Source: Pseudomonadota bacterium
Lineage (GTDB): Bacteria > Pseudomonadota > Gammaproteobacteria > Steroidobacterales > Steroidobacteraceae
Direction: 5' to 3'
NCBI GenBank assembly: GCA_021826035.1
Contig: JAKBBE010000011.1
Span: 1-58,241, forward strand
Length of the DNA stretch: 58,241 bases
The notes under the pieces were generated by a model. It had not been told where the DNA came from, did not search any database, and saw nothing but the letters and a program-made list of their open reading frames with translations. Below are positions 1 through 15,574 of the stretch, in pieces. Each line of letters begins with the position of its first letter. The stretch's first letter is position 1. A program made the position numbers and the translations under genes.

Positions 1-1940
<1,940 letters not shown>

Positions 1941-1944
<4 letters not shown>

Positions 1945-2636
1945 CGCGCCGGCTTGCCGATCACGTCCACGCCTTTCGGCGGCGTGAATTCGAACGTGGC
2001 GGCCGGCACCGGGGCGTTCACGGCGACGTGTTCGAACACGATGGTGGCCTCCTGCCCGAGCGTGTCCTCGAGAATCATCCGCTTGAGCGTACCGTGCGCG
2101 AACCCGAACAGCGCGCTGCGAAAATCCGCCCGTGAGGCATGGCGCGGCTCGACAAACACCCAGGTGAGCCCCTGGCGCACCCCGGCCGGGCGCTCGGTGA
2201 AGTGCGAGCGGACATCCACGGTGCCCGACAGCAGCATCGCCGGTGTCGCCGAGAGCGCCGCGCTCACCGGCTGCACGGTCACCTGCGCCAGATCCCGGTC
2301 GTAGAACCACAGGTTGCGCCCGTCGGCCACCATCAGCTGCCCGGCGCCGGCGGCAGCGGCCCCATGCGCCGCCGGCAGCGGATGGATGCTCCAGCGGAAC
2401 TTGCCTGGTCGCTCGACGATGAGCGTACCGGCCGAGCGCGACAACAGCGCGCCGTGCGCATCGACCAGCGTCTGGCGGAAGCTCACCCGCAGCGTATGCA
2501 GGCGGCTGAGGAATTGATCGAGCGGCGTCGGCGCCTGCGCACGCGGTGCGACGGGCGCGGCCGCTGCCGGCAGCACGGTCGGCAGCAGCCCGCCAAGGAC
2601 GGCAACGAGGGCCATCCGGGAGACTCGAGTGGTCAT
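1941..2636 (-). CDS. lolA: Outer-membrane lipoprotein carrier protein LolA
   Basis: LolA is the periplasmic chaperone that takes mature lipoproteins from LolCDE to LolB. The product is 231 residues with a signal peptide (hydrophobic stretch about residues 8-25, Ala-rich cleavage region near 24-27). The mature part carries family patterns: TLRVSFRQTLVDAHG, GKFRWSIHP, LWFYDRDLAQVTVQPV, then a C-terminal FEFTPPKGVDVIG. It lies 5 bases after ftsK and overlaps rarA, so it is in one operon with both. Its partners lolC, lolE and lolD are at 45.3-48.6 kb of this window. Confidence 0.93.
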
Positions 2637-2641
2637 GGGTA

Positions 2642-4975
2642 TCAGTCCTCCGGGCGCGCCGGCACCAACACCTCGCGCGCCCCGTTCGATTGCAGGGGGC
2701 CGACCAGTCCGGCCATTTCCATCGCCTCCAGCAACCGCGCGGCGCGGTTGTAGCCGATCTTCAGACGCCGCTGGACGTACGAGATGGACGGTTTGCGTTC
2801 AGTGGTGACGATGCGGACCGCCTCGTCGTAGAGCGCATCCTGTTCCGGATCGGCCACCGCGCCACCCTCGCCTTCCTCCCCGGGCAGTCCCGGAATGGGC
2901 TGCTGCGGGCCATCGAGCACTTCCTCAACGTAGTTCGGTGGAGCGATCTTCTTCAGCGCCTCGGCCACCCGGTGCACCTCCTGGTCGGAGACGAACGCAC
3001 CGTGCACGCGCTTCGGCAACGCGGTGCCGGACGGCAGGTAGAGCATGTCACCGTGCCCAAGCAGCGTCTCGGCGCCCATCTGATCGAGGATGGTACGCGA
3101 GTCGACTTTGGCGGAGACCTGGAAGGCGATGCGGCAGGGAATGTTGGCCTTGATCAGGCCGGTGATCACATCGACCGAGGGGCGTTGCGTGGCGAGCACC
3201 AGGTGGATGCCCGAGGCGCGCGCCTTCTGCGCTAGGCGCGCGATGAGCTCCTCGACCTTCTTACCGACGATCATCATCATGTCGGCCAGCTCATCGATCA
3301 CCACCACCACGTACGGCAGTGGCGTGAGGTTCGGGATCTGGCTCTGATCGATGCTCGGATCGTTGGCGGCGCGCGCGATCAGCACCGGATCGATGATGGG
3401 CTTGCCGGCATCGTTGGCGTCCTTCACCCGCCGGTTGAACCCGGTGATGTTGCGCACCCCGACGGCGGCCATCAGCTGGTAGCGCCGCTCCATCTCCGCG
3501 ACGCACCAGCGCAGCGCGTTGGCCGCCTGTTTCATGTCGGTGACCACCGGGGAGAGCAGGTGCGGGATGCCCTCGTACACCGACAGCTCCAGCATCTTCG
3601 GATCGATCATGATCAGCCGCACCTGCTCGGGGCCGGCCTTGTACAGCAGCGAGAGCACCATGGCGTTGATGCCAACCGACTTGCCCGAGCCGGTGGTGCC
3701 GGCGATCAGCAGGTGCGGCATGCGTGCCAAGTCCGCCACCACCGGCGCCCCGCCGATGTCCTTGCCGAGCGCGAGCGCGAGCGGCGAGTGCACCTCGTCG
3801 TAGGCCTTGGAGCGGATGATCTCCCCGAGCGTGACGATCTCGCGCTTCTCGTTGGCGATCTCAAGACCCATCACGTTCTTGCCCGGAATCACCTCCACGA
3901 CGCGCACGCTCAGCACCGACAGCGCACGCGCCAGATCCTTCGCGAGGCTGGTGATCTGACTCGCCTTGATGCCGGGCGCCGGGCGCAGCTCGAAGCAGGT
4001 GACCACCGGGCCGGGCTGCACCGAGACCACCTCGGCCTCGATGTCGAAGTCCCTCAGCTTCATCTCCACCAGGCGCGAGAGTCCCTCCAGCGCCTCCGGG
4101 GAATACAGCGCCTCGCGCGCTGGCGGGTCATCGAGCAGCGACAGCGGCGGCAGCTCCCCGGACTTCGGCGGATCGAACAGCGAGACCTGACGTTCCTTCT
4201 CGACCCGCTCGCTCTTCTCAATGCGTGGCGCGGGGGTGGCGATGCGCGGCGGGGTGCGGGTGGCGCTGCGCTTGACCTCGACGGCGACCGCTTCCTTGCG
4301 CGCCTGGCGGCGCTCGCGGCCGACGGCCGTCTCGCGCGCCACCGAGCGGCGCGCGCGCAGCCAGGCGAAGGCCGCCCAGGCCCACGCCCCGAGGCGGTCC
4401 ATGATGGTGAACCAGGACACCCCGAAACCGAGCGACAGGCCGGCCATCCAGGCCACCAGCATCACCAGAGTGGCCCCGACGTAGCCGAATGCGCGGCCGA
4501 ATCCGCCGCCGATCAGCGCACCGAGCAGCCCGCCGGCGCCCTCGTGCAGCGTGCCCTGTGACCAGCTCAGTGCCGTCAGCGCGCAGCTGGCGATCAAGAG
4601 CAGCGCGAGTCCGCCGGCGCGCACCAGTCGCGTGGCGCGGCTCAGCGGCTCTTCGTGCGCGCTGCGGTGCAATCGCCAAGCGGCAAGCCCCAGCATCAGC
4701 GGCAGCCAGTAGGCCGGAAAGCCGAACAGGCCGAACAGGCCATCGGCGAGCCAGGCGCCCACCGGGCCGATGCGGTTGTGCACCCCGGTGCCGGCGCCGC
4801 TGAAGAAAAAGCCGGCATCCTTCGGGCTGTAGCTCATCAGCGCGATCAGCACCACGAGCGCGAACGCCCCGAGGGCGATGACCGCGCTCTCTCGCAGCGC
4901 ACGCGTGACCGCGGCGGTGAAACGGGGCGTGCGGCGCGCGAGCGCCTGGGACTCACTCAATGGGTGCGGCTCCAC
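2642..4975 (-). CDS. ftsK: DNA translocase FtsK
   Basis: FtsK is the septal DNA pump that segregates chromosome termini and activates XerCD at dif. It is 777 residues. The N-terminus has four to five membrane segments (about residues 30-200), then a short basic and proline-containing linker (about 205-270), far shorter than in Escherichia. The motor has Walker A (TTGSGKS, about 425-431) and Walker B ([12 protein letters not shown]). The C-terminal winged-helix gamma domain ([18 protein letters not shown], then AGLVGP) reads KOPS-type sites. It is divergent from trxB and first in an ftsK-lolA-rarA-serS run. Confidence 0.95.
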   Translation of the reverse strand: MEPHPLSESQALARRTPRFTAAVTRALRESAVIALGAFALVVLIALMSYSPKDAGFFFSGAGTGVHNRIGPVGAWLADGLFGLFGFPAYWLPLMLGLAAWRLHRSAHEEPLSRATRLVRAGGLALLLIASCALTALSWSQGTLHEGAGGLLGALIGGGFGRAFGYVGATLVMLVAWMAGLSLGFGVSWFTIMDRLGAWAWAAFAWLRARRSVARETAVGRERRQARKEAVAVEVKRSATRTPPRIATPAPRIEKSERVEKERQVSLFDPPKSGELPPLSLLDDPPAREALYSPEALEGLSRLVEMKLRDFDIEAEVVSVQPGPVVTCFELRPAPGIKASQITSLAKDLARALSVLSVRVVEVIPGKNVMGLEIANEKREIVTLGEIIRSKAYDEVHSPLALALGKDIGGAPVVADLARMPHLLIAGTTGSGKSVGINAMVLSLLYKAGPEQVRLIMIDPKMLELSVYEGIPHLLSPVVTDMKQAANALRWCVAEMERRYQLMAAVGVRNITGFNRRVKDANDAGKPIIDPVLIARAANDPSIDQSQIPNLTPLPYVVVVIDELADMMMIVGKKVEELIARLAQKARASGIHLVLATQRPSVDVITGLIKANIPCRIAFQVSAKVDSRTILDQMGAETLLGHGDMLYLPSGTALPKRVHGAFVSDQEVHRVAEALKKIAPPNYVEEVLDGPQQPIPGLPGEEGEGGAVADPEQDALYDEAVRIVTTERKPSISYVQRRLKIGYNRAARLLEAMEMAGLVGPLQSNGAREVLVPARPED

Positions 4976-5099
4976 AATCCGGGGCAGAACGAAGAGTCCG
5001 ATTTTAGCGCAGTACCCGTCAGGCTACCCTTGATACTATGAACGCCCTGCCCCGCGCGCCGCTGTGCGCGTGCGCCGCGGGCCCTGCGCAGACTTCTGA

Positions 5100-6083
<984 letters not shown>

Positions 6084-6086
6084 CGG

Positions 6087-7226
6087 ATGAAGCTCGCCGT
6101 CCACTCGAGCATCGATCAGATCGCGCCCGGCCCGTGGAACGCCCTCGCCGGGGAGCGCAATCCCTTCATCCGCCACGAATTCCTCGCCGCCCTCGAGCAC
6201 ACCGGATGCGTCGGGGCGGCGCAGGGCTGGCAGCCCCGCCCGGTCACCCTCAGCGATGAGCACGGCCTCGCCGGCGCGGCGCTCGCCTACCTGAAGGACC
6301 ACTCGCTCGGGGAGTTCGTGTTTGATTTCGCGTGGGCCGAGGCATACGCGCACCACGGCCTCGACTACTACCCGAAGGTCACCGTCGCCGTACCGTTCAC
6401 CCCGGCGAGCGGTGCGCGCCTGTTGGTGCGCGCCGACCTGGACCCGGCCGCGGTGCGCGATCGGCTGCTCGGGGCGCTCGCGACGCTGTCGGCGACTCAC
6501 GGCTGCTCCTCAGTCCATGCGCTGTTTCTGGAGGAACCCGACCGCGCCGCCTGCGCGAGCGCCGGCTGGCTGCTGCGGCGGGACTGCCAGTTCCACTGGC
6601 GCAACCGCGGCTACCGCGATTTCGAGCACTACCTCGCCGGATTCACCGCCGAGAAGCGCAAGAAGGCGCGCCGCGAGCGGCGCCGCGTCGCGGAGGCGGG
6701 GATTCAGTTCCTCACCCGCTTCGGGCGCGAGCTGGAGCCGGCGCTGCTCGATCAGGTCTATGCCTTTCACCGCGACACGTTCCGCCGCCACGGCCACGAA
6801 CCCTACCTCACGCGAGCGTTCTTCGAGGAAATCACCCGCACCATGGGCGATGCGCTGATGGTGAAGATCGCCGTGCACGGCTCGCAGCCGGTGGCCGCCG
6901 CGGTGTTCTTCCGGTCCCGTGAGGCGCTCTGGGGTCGCTACTGGGGCGCCGCCCAGGACTATCACAGCCTGCATTTCGAGACCTGTTATCACCAGGGCAT
7001 CGAGTTTTGCATCGAGCAGAGCATCGAGCGCTTCGAGCCCGGCACCCAGGGGGAACACAAGATCGCCCGCGGCTTCGAGCCGACGCTCACCTGGTCGGCA
7101 CACCAGATCCACGACCGGCGCTTCCGCGAGGCCATCGGCCAGTACCTGGTGCGCGAGGCCGAGTGGGTCGATGGCTACGTCGGGGAGGTTCGCGCGCACG
7201 TCCCGTTTCGCCAGGACGGCCCATGA
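6087..7226 (+). CDS. FemAB/GNAT-like protein (COG3146, DUF482 family)
   Basis: A 379-residue protein matching the family often labelled peptidogalycan biosynthesis protein, with an acyltransferase (GNAT/FemAB-like) fold. Visible landmarks are NPFIRHEFLAALE near the N-terminus, a run of charged residues FTAEKRKKARRERRRV about residue 190-205, then YRDTFRRHG-like and MVKIAVHGSQPVAAAVFF segments of the acetyltransferase core, and ETCYHQGIEFCIE towards the end. The true substrate of the family is not established. It begins 3 bases after trxB and overlaps aat as ATGA, giving a trxB-femAB-aat operon; this family is commonly next to aat. Confidence 0.8.
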   Translation: MKLAVHSSIDQIAPGPWNALAGERNPFIRHEFLAALEHTGCVGAAQGWQPRPVTLSDEHGLAGAALAYLKDHSLGEFVFDFAWAEAYAHHGLDYYPKVTVAVPFTPASGARLLVRADLDPAAVRDRLLGALATLSATHGCSSVHALFLEEPDRAACASAGWLLRRDCQFHWRNRGYRDFEHYLAGFTAEKRKKARRERRRVAEAGIQFLTRFGRELEPALLDQVYAFHRDTFRRHGHEPYLTRAFFEEITRTMGDALMVKIAVHGSQPVAAAVFFRSREALWGRYWGAAQDYHSLHFETCYHQGIEFCIEQSIERFEPGTQGEHKIARGFEPTLTWSAHQIHDRRFREAIGQYLVREAEWVDGYVGEVRAHVPFRQDGP

Positions 7227-7918
7227 GGCGCATCACCTGGCTCGACCCGCAGGCCGCGCGCGAGTGGTTTCCGCCGCTCGAGCAGGCCCTGCAGGATCCG
7301 CCCGGGCTGCTCGCCGCCGGCGGGGACCTCTCCAGCGAGCGGCTGCTGGCGGCCTACCGGCGCGGCATCTTTCCCTGGTACTCGCCCGGCCAGCCCATCC
7401 TCTGGTGGTGTCCCGATCCGCGCACGGTGCTGTTCCCAGCGGACTTCCGCCGCCACCGCAGCCTGGCGAAGACCATGCGGAACAAGGACTTGGAAATTTC
7501 TGTTGATCGAGACTTCGAAGCCATCATCGACGCCTGCGCCGCGCCGCGCGCGCACAGCCCGGGGACCTGGATCACCCCGGAGATGCGCGCCGCCTACGTG
7601 CAACTGCACCGCCTCGGCTTTGCGCACAGCATCGAGGTGCGCCGCGCCGGTGCGCTCGTGGGCGGCCTCTACGGGGTACGGCTCGGCGGGGTGTTCTTCG
7701 GCGAATCGATGTTCAGCCGGGCGCCCGACGGCTCGAAGATCGCCCTCGCCCATCTGGCCGCGAGCGCCCCGGACCGCGGCATCGCGCTCATCGACTGCCA
7801 GATGCCCTCGGCCCATCTGAGCAGCCTCGGGGCGCGCACCCTGCCCCGCGCCGAGTTCCAGGGGCTGCTCGAGCGCTGGGTGCCGCAGGGGCGCTCGGGG
7901 GCGTCCGGGTCCCCCTGA
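7223..7918 (+). CDS. aat: Leucyl/phenylalanyl-tRNA-protein transferase
   Basis: Aat adds Leu or Phe from aminoacyl-tRNA to proteins with N-terminal Lys or Arg, making them N-degron substrates for ClpS-ClpAP. The start ATG at 7223 overlaps the preceding stop, giving 231 residues. Family signatures are LLAAGGDLSSERLLAAYRRG, IFPWYSPGQPILWWCPDPR, then WITPEMRAAYVQLHRLG, GGLYGVRLGGVFFGESMFS and LIDCQMPSAHLSSLGAR. The neighbouring clpA and clpS genes encode the other components of the same pathway, so the clustering makes functional sense. Confidence 0.96.
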   Translation: MRRITWLDPQAAREWFPPLEQALQDPPGLLAAGGDLSSERLLAAYRRGIFPWYSPGQPILWWCPDPRTVLFPADFRRHRSLAKTMRNKDLEISVDRDFEAIIDACAAPRAHSPGTWITPEMRAAYVQLHRLGFAHSIEVRRAGALVGGLYGVRLGGVFFGESMFSRAPDGSKIALAHLAASAPDRGIALIDCQMPSAHLSSLGARTLPRAEFQGLLERWVPQGRSGASGSP

Positions 7919-7921
7919 GCG

Positions 7922-7961
7922 GCGAAATTGCACAGCTGCAGTCATTTGTGCTGCAATTCGC
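7922..7961. promoter_or_regulatory. Inverted repeat between aat and infA
   Basis: The left arm GCGAAATTGCA (7922-7932) and the right arm TGCAATTCGC (7952-7961) are complementary apart from one extra A, separated by 19 bases that contain the self-complementary CAGCTG. No T tract follows, so a simple intrinsic terminator is unlikely. It could be an RNA hairpin in the infA leader or a protein site. It ends 23 bases before the infA ATG. Confidence 0.4.
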
Positions 7962-7984
7962 GCCCTCGCAACGCAAAGGGTCAT

Positions 7985-8203
7985 ATGTCCAAAGAAGACG
8001 CCATCCAAATGGAGGGTGAGGTGGTGGAAACACTGCCCAACACCACCTTCCGCGTGAAGCTGAAAAACGGCCACGTGGTCACCGCGCACATCTCCGGCAA
8101 GATGCGCAAAAACTACATCCGCATTCTCACCGGTGACCAGGTCACCGTGGAAATGACCCCTTACGACCTGACCAAAGGACGCATCGTCTACCGCGGACGC
8201 TGA
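7985..8203 (+). CDS. infA: Translation initiation factor IF-1
   Basis: IF-1 binds the ribosomal A site during initiation. The 72-residue product begins [19 protein letters not shown] and ends [15 protein letters not shown], the standard S1-like OB fold of this highly conserved protein. A longer open frame starts upstream at 7928, but the conserved N-terminus fixes ATG 7985. The AAAGG at 7976-7980 is a plausible ribosome-binding site. It is convergent with clpA, whose stop is 20 bases away. Confidence 0.98.
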   Translation: MSKEDAIQMEGEVVETLPNTTFRVKLKNGHVVTAHISGKMRKNYIRILTGDQVTVEMTPYDLTKGRIVYRGR

Positions 8204-8222
8204 GCGCGCCGCCGGGCGCGCC

Positions 8223-10484
<2,262 letters not shown>

Positions 10485-10505
10485 GGTAATCGAGCCTCTT
10501 GCCGT

Positions 10506-10826
10506 TCACGCCTCTTCCAGCGTGCACATCAACGGGTGCTGGTTGTCACGCGCGTAGGTGGTGACCTGCGCGACCTTGGTTTCGGCGATCTCGAAGGTGA
10601 ACACCCCGCACACTCCCTTACCCTGGGTGTGCACCTCGAGCATGATACGCGTCGCGGCCGGTCGGTCGAGGCTGAAGAATTTCTCCAGCACATCGACCAC
10701 GAACTCCATCGGCGTGTAGTCGTCGTTCAGCAGCACGACCCGAAACAGCGGTGGCTGCTTGACCTCGGGCTGCGCCTCCTCGACGAGCACCCCGGAGTCG
10801 GGACGGGTCGGTTGGGGATCGGACAT
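10506..10826 (-). CDS. clpS: ATP-dependent Clp protease adaptor ClpS
   Basis: ClpS recognises N-degrons and hands them to ClpAP. I use ATG 10826 ([12 protein letters not shown]), giving 106 residues; an in-frame GTG upstream (10859) would add 11 residues without family support. The core has the [14 protein letters not shown] segment that forms the N-end-residue pocket, then [24 protein letters not shown] and a C-terminal HPLMCTLE. It is transcribed ahead of clpA and is divergent from the gsp operon. Confidence 0.95.
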   Translation of the reverse strand: MSDPQPTRPDSGVLVEEAQPEVKQPPLFRVVLLNDDYTPMEFVVDVLEKFFSLDRPAATRIMLEVHTQGKGVCGVFTFEIAETKVAQVTTYARDNQHPLMCTLEEA

Positions 10827-10920
10827 GGAGTCTTTATAGGGGGCGTTACCGCGCAACACAAGAGCACCGCCCGCCGCCGCGGCGATCTGCGCCCCTCGGC
10901 GCGCCGGGTCTCAAAGAGAA

Positions 10921-10932
10921 ACAAGCGCTTGT
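10921..10932. promoter_or_regulatory. 12-base perfect palindrome at the gspC promoter
   Basis: ACAAGCGCTTGT is a perfect 12-base palindrome with a central CG. It overlaps the candidate -35 box of the gspC promoter and lies in the divergent clpS/gspC space. Palindromes with central CG are typical of LacI-family sites, but the binding protein is unknown. Confidence 0.4.
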
Positions 10933-10958
10933 GAGCGCAACCGCGCGCCCCGTATCAT
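10929..10958 (+). promoter_or_regulatory. Candidate sigma-70 promoter of gspCDEF
   Basis: TTGTGA (10929-10934) and TATCAT (10953-10958) are separated by 18 bases, giving an expected start near 10965, about 65 bases before the gspC ATG. It stands out as AT-richer than its surroundings. No other good promoter is visible in the divergent gap. Confidence 0.45.
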
Positions 10959-11030
10959 TCGTTCATTGCCGCCGCCGCACCCTGTGGGCGTCTGCCGGTT
11001 CATAAGCTCAAAAAGCATGCCGAAGCACCC

Positions 11031-12011
11031 ATGAATAGCACGTCCTGGCTGGAAGGACTGCGATCCCGTGATCACTGGCGCGGGCTGCTCGCCCACCGCG
11101 CGCCGGGCGTGGTGGTCGGCATCCTGGCGCTCGCGCTGGCCGGGCAGGCGGCGCTGCTGGTGAGCGACCTGGCGGGCGGGGACGACACTGGGCCGCCGGC
11201 GCTGCGCCCCTGGCATCCGCACGCCGGCGCCCCGGATGGCGCCGGCATCGTGGCGGCGCACCTGTTCGGCATTGCCCCCGCGGGCGTTGAGTCACTGAGC
11301 GCTGATGCCCCCCAGACCCGCCTGCCGCTGGTGCTCACCGGCGTGATCGCCGGCAGCACGCCCGAGCGGGGCCTGGCGATCCTCGGTCCGAGTCCGCAGA
11401 GCGCCAAAGTGTACGCCGTCGGGGATAGCATCCCGGGCGGAGCGACGCTCGCGGCAGTGCTCGCGCGCAAGGTGCTGCTGCGCCGCCACGGCGCGCTGCG
11501 CTCCCTGGCACTGCCGCAGCAATCCCTCACCGCCGGCGCCCCGCCGAGCGCCACGGCCCTGCCCCCTGAGGAGACCAGCGCCCCGCAGTTCGCCGCGCGC
11601 ATGCGCGCACTGGTGCAGAGCCGCCCTGGGGTGCTCGCCGAACTGCTGCGACCGGAGCTGGTGTTCTCCGGCGGACATGCGCTCGGCTACCGCGTCTACC
11701 CCGGCAGCGATCCGGCCGCCTTCGCCCGCCTCGGCCTCGTGCCCGGGGACCTGGTGCTCGCGATCAACGGCACGCCGCTCACCGATCCGAGCCAGGATCG
11801 GCAGATCTTCGCGACCCTCGGTTCCTCCAGCGAAGCGACGGTCACCGTGCTGCGCAATGGCGTCCAACGCGTACTCACGCTCAACTTAGCGCAGGTCGAG
11901 CAGGCCGCCCAGACGCTCACCACGCCACAGCCAAGTCCCTCCGGCGCCCCGCTCCCCGCGCCCCCCGTACCCTTCGGCTCGCCGCACCCGGCGCGCGTGC
12001 CACCCCGATGA
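11031..12011 (+). CDS. gspC: Type II secretion system protein GspC (inner-membrane, PDZ-like)
   Basis: GspC links the inner-membrane platform to the secretin GspD. The 326-residue product has one membrane segment (about residues 25-46, VVVGILALALAGQAALLV), a periplasmic homology region with AAHLFGIAP and LPLVLTGVIAGSTPERGLAILG, and a C-terminal PDZ-like domain (GYRVYPGSDPAAFARLGLVPGDLVLAINGTPL-type pattern, about 220-285). A proline-rich tail follows. It overlaps gspD as ATGA and begins the operon. Confidence 0.88.
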   Translation: MNSTSWLEGLRSRDHWRGLLAHRAPGVVVGILALALAGQAALLVSDLAGGDDTGPPALRPWHPHAGAPDGAGIVAAHLFGIAPAGVESLSADAPQTRLPLVLTGVIAGSTPERGLAILGPSPQSAKVYAVGDSIPGGATLAAVLARKVLLRRHGALRSLALPQQSLTAGAPPSATALPPEETSAPQFAARMRALVQSRPGVLAELLRPELVFSGGHALGYRVYPGSDPAAFARLGLVPGDLVLAINGTPLTDPSQDRQIFATLGSSSEATVTVLRNGVQRVLTLNLAQVEQAAQTLTTPQPSPSGAPLPAPPVPFGSPHPARVPPR

Positions 12012-14077
12012 GGACGTCCTTCGTGAAAGATCTGCGTAAGTTCCTCTGGTGCCTGCTTGCCCTCGTGCCGCTGCTCGCCCGGGCTGCCGTGCCGGGCGCC
12101 GGCAGCATCACGCCGAACTTCAAGGACGCCAACATCCGCCAGATCATCCAGGCGGTGAGCGCGGCGACCGGCAAGGACTTCATCCTCGATCCGCGCGTCA
12201 ATGCCCAGGTCACGATGTACTCCTCGACGCCGCTCACCCCGGGGGCGTTCTATCAGGCATTTCTCTCGATCCTCGAGGTCTACGGGTACATCGCCGTGCC
12301 GGCCGGTCCGCACGTGGTGAAAATCGTGCCGAACGCCAACGAGCGCGTGAGCGCGCAGATCGATCTGCCGAAGCACGTGAACTCAACCTCCGATGAGCTG
12401 GTCACCCAGGTCATACCGGTGAAGAACGTGAGCGCCGCGGAGCTGGTGCCGATCCTACGCCCGCTGGTGCCCGAGTGGGGTCACCTCGCGGCCTATCCGC
12501 CGTCGAACATCCTGATCATCTCGGACCGGGCGAGCAACGTCTATCGCATCATGCGCATCGTCAAGCGCATCGACCGGGTCGGCAATCAGGACGTCGACGT
12601 GATGCCGCTGCAGAACGCCTCGGCCACCCAGGTGGTGCAGGTGGTCAATCAGCTCTACCAGGGACAGGCCGCCGCGGAGATGGGCCGCACCTTCAAGGTG
12701 GTGGCCGATCCGCGCACCAACAGCGTGCTGATCAGCGGCGATCCGGCCGAGCGGCTGCGCATCCGGGCGCTGGTCGCAGAACTCGACACCCCGTCGGCCG
12801 CCGGCGGGGATACGCGCGTGATCTATCTGCACTACGCGAGCGCCAAGGCGCTCGCCCCGAAGCTCAAGGAGCAGATGCAGGAGCTCGCCGAGATCTCCAC
12901 CGCCGGCAACGTCAAGGGCACCGTGCAGGCGGCCGCGGAGAAAAATGCGCTGGTCTGGGCCGACACGCAGAGCAACGCGCTGGTGATCACCGCGCCGCCG
13001 AAAGTGATGCGCACCATTCTCAGCATCATCGCGCAGCTCGACATCCGGCGCCCGCAGGTGCTGGTCCAGGCCATCATCGCCGAGGTGGACGTCAACAAGA
13101 CCGATGATCTGGGCGTGAACTGGGCGGCCTACTCCCCGGTGAGCAAACTCCCCCTCGGCGGGTTCGTCGAGCCCGTGGGCGGCACCAGCATCGTCGATCT
13201 GGTCGATGCGGCCAAGAATCCGGCTAACCTGACGACCTCGCTGCTCGAGGGCACGACCGTCGGCATCGGCACGGTCTCAGCCGGCGGCATCTCGTTCGCC
13301 GCGATGCTGCGGGCGCTGCGCGGCAACAATTCGACGAACATCGTGGCGACCCCCTCGGCGGTCACCATGGACAACCAGCAGGCGGTGCTGAAGTCCGTCG
13401 ACGAGGTGCCCTTCGTCACCGGCCAGTACACCAATGCCTCGACGGTCACGAGCGGCACGGTCACGCCGTTCCAGACGGTGCAGCGCGAGGAAGTCGGCAC
13501 CATCCTGAAGGTCACCCCGACCATCTCGGCGACCGGCCACGCGGTGATGCTGAAGATCTCGGTGGAAAGCTCAAGCGTGCTGCCGAACTCGGTCTCGACC
13601 GTCGACCCGACCACCCAGAAGCGCAGCATCACCACCAATGTGCTGATCGAGAACAAGGGCGTCGTCGTGCTCGGCGGTCTGATCGAGAACTCCCAGAGCC
13701 GCAACCACAGCGGCATGCCCTACCTCGGGAGCATCCCGGTGCTCGGCTGGCTGTTCAAGGCCCGCAACGATCAGGCCCAGCGCAGCAACCTCATGATCTT
13801 CATCAAGCCGACCATCCTGCGCGATCAGCGCGAGGCGGCGCGCGAGAGCGGCGCAAACTACCGCTACATGCTCGAGCAGGAAGGCGCGCTGCCGCCGCAC
13901 CAGTTCCCGCCACTGCTCTACGGCGAGCCCACCCCGAGCTTACCGCCGCTGTCGGCCGCACCGCCAACCCCCGCGCCGAAGGCGCACCCCCGGGGCGCCC
14001 CGGCGGCGCGCGCGCCGGCGCCAGCCGGTGCGGCGGGCAGCCCGGCTCCGCCGGCGCAGCATCCACCGCAGCCGTGA
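12008..14077 (+). CDS. gspD: Type II secretion secretin GspD
   Basis: GspD forms the outer-membrane secretin ring. It is 689 residues with a signal peptide (hydrophobic [14 protein letters not shown]), an N0 domain beginning [17 protein letters not shown], repeated N1-N3 modules ([56 protein letters not shown]) and the secretin core ([23 protein letters not shown] to [10 protein letters not shown] and LMIFIKPTI). The C-terminus is a low-complexity Pro/Ala tail of about 55 residues instead of an obvious pilotin-binding S domain. It overlaps gspE as GTGA. Confidence 0.95.
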   Translation: MRTSFVKDLRKFLWCLLALVPLLARAAVPGAGSITPNFKDANIRQIIQAVSAATGKDFILDPRVNAQVTMYSSTPLTPGAFYQAFLSILEVYGYIAVPAGPHVVKIVPNANERVSAQIDLPKHVNSTSDELVTQVIPVKNVSAAELVPILRPLVPEWGHLAAYPPSNILIISDRASNVYRIMRIVKRIDRVGNQDVDVMPLQNASATQVVQVVNQLYQGQAAAEMGRTFKVVADPRTNSVLISGDPAERLRIRALVAELDTPSAAGGDTRVIYLHYASAKALAPKLKEQMQELAEISTAGNVKGTVQAAAEKNALVWADTQSNALVITAPPKVMRTILSIIAQLDIRRPQVLVQAIIAEVDVNKTDDLGVNWAAYSPVSKLPLGGFVEPVGGTSIVDLVDAAKNPANLTTSLLEGTTVGIGTVSAGGISFAAMLRALRGNNSTNIVATPSAVTMDNQQAVLKSVDEVPFVTGQYTNASTVTSGTVTPFQTVQREEVGTILKVTPTISATGHAVMLKISVESSSVLPNSVSTVDPTTQKRSITTNVLIENKGVVVLGGLIENSQSRNHSGMPYLGSIPVLGWLFKARNDQAQRSNLMIFIKPTILRDQREAARESGANYRYMLEQEGALPPHQFPPLLYGEPTPSLPPLSAAPPTPAPKAHPRGAPAARAPAPAGAAGSPAPPAQHPPQP

Positions 14078-15573
14078 ACGAACCCCGGCCGCTTCCCGTC
14101 AGCCCGAGCGCGTCCGAACCGCGCCTGCCGTTCGCCTTCGCCAAGCGCCACGGCGTGCTGGTGCGCTCGCTGCGCGAGGATGGCGCCGAGTGCGTCTACC
14201 GCGAGCAGGCCGCACCGCTTGGCCTTGCCGAGGCGCGCCGGGTGCTCGGCCGGCCGATCCACCTCGTGAAGGTCTCGGCCGAGGAGTTCGATCGGCTGCT
14301 GCAGCAGGTCTACGAGGCCGGCTCCGATGCGATGCAGGCCGTCGAGGGCCTCAACGAGACCGAGGACCTCGCCCACCTCGCCCAGGAGCTGCCCGAGCAG
14401 GCTGATCTGCTCGACAGCGACGACGATGCGCCCATCATCCGCCTGATCAACGCCGTGCTCACCCAGGCGGTGAAGGAAAACGCCTCGGATATCCACATCG
14501 AGCCGTTCGAGAACCGGCTGGTGGTGCGTTTTCGGGTCGACGGGGTGCTGCGCGAGGTGCTGCAGTCCAAGCGCGCCGTGGCGCCGCTGGTGGTCTCGCG
14601 CATCAAAGTCATGTCCAAGCTCGACATCGCCGAGAAGCGCCTGCCGCAAGACGGCCGGATCAGCCTGCGCGTGGCGGGACGGGCGGTCGATGTGCGCGTC
14701 TCGACCATCCCGGCCGGCTACGGCGAGCGGGTGGTGCTGCGCATGCTCGATAAGCAGGCCGGGCGGCTGGAACTCACCGCCCTCGGCATGGATCCGGACA
14801 CCGAACGGCTGATCGATGAGCTCATCCACAAGCCGCACGGCATCCTGCTCGTCACCGGGCCGACCGGCTCGGGCAAGACCACGACGCTGTACGCGGCACT
14901 CGAGCGTCTGAACGACGACACCCGCAACATCATGACGGTCGAGGATCCGATCGAGTACTACATCGACGGCATCGGCCAGACTCAGGTCAACACCAAGGTG
15001 GACATGACCTTCGCGCGCGGACTGCGCGCGATTCTGCGCCAGGATCCTGACGTGGTCATGATCGGGGAGATCCGCGACCTGGAGACCGCGCAGATCGCGG
15101 TGCAGGCCAGTCTCACCGGTCACCTGGTGCTCTCCACGCTGCACACGAACACCGCCGCCGGGGCGATCACTCGCCTGCGCGACATGGGCATCGAGCCGTT
15201 CCTGCTCTCCTCGAGCCTGATCGGCGTGCTGGCCCAGCGCCTGGTGCGGGTCCTGAACCCGGAGACCAAACAGGCGTTCACCGCCGGGGAGACCGAGCGA
15301 CGGCTGCTGAACCTCGCCCCCGGCGGCCCGGCCCCGACGCTGTACCGTCCCGGCGAGGACGCCATGGGCGGCTACCGCGGCCGCTCGGGGATCTACGAGC
15401 TGATCATGGTCGACGAGACGCTGCGCACCATGATCCACGATGGCGCGAGCGAGCAGCAGATCGAGCGGCACGCGCGGCATGCCACCCCCTCGATCCGCGA
15501 TCACGGCCGCATGCGCGTGCTGCGCGGGCAGACGACCCTCGAGGAAGTGCTGCGGGTGACGCGGGAGGACTGA
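14074..15573 (+). CDS. gspE: Type II secretion ATPase GspE, lacking the zinc-binding cysteines
   Basis: GspE is the cytoplasmic ATPase that powers pseudopilus assembly. GTG 14074 gives 499 residues. Walker [11 protein letters not shown] is at about 262-271; the Asp and His boxes ([24 protein letters not shown]) and Walker B ([13 protein letters not shown]) are intact. The place where the family normally carries CxxC...CxxC reads [21 protein letters not shown] with no cysteine, and the only Cys in the protein is in the N-terminal AECVYR. It overlaps gspD and is one base from gspF. Confidence 0.95.
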   Translation: MNEPRPLPVSPSASEPRLPFAFAKRHGVLVRSLREDGAECVYREQAAPLGLAEARRVLGRPIHLVKVSAEEFDRLLQQVYEAGSDAMQAVEGLNETEDLAHLAQELPEQADLLDSDDDAPIIRLINAVLTQAVKENASDIHIEPFENRLVVRFRVDGVLREVLQSKRAVAPLVVSRIKVMSKLDIAEKRLPQDGRISLRVAGRAVDVRVSTIPAGYGERVVLRMLDKQAGRLELTALGMDPDTERLIDELIHKPHGILLVTGPTGSGKTTTLYAALERLNDDTRNIMTVEDPIEYYIDGIGQTQVNTKVDMTFARGLRAILRQDPDVVMIGEIRDLETAQIAVQASLTGHLVLSTLHTNTAAGAITRLRDMGIEPFLLSSSLIGVLAQRLVRVLNPETKQAFTAGETERRLLNLAPGGPAPTLYRPGEDAMGGYRGRSGIYELIMVDETLRTMIHDGASEQQIERHARHATPSIRDHGRMRVLRGQTTLEEVLRVTRED

Positions 15574-15574
15574 A

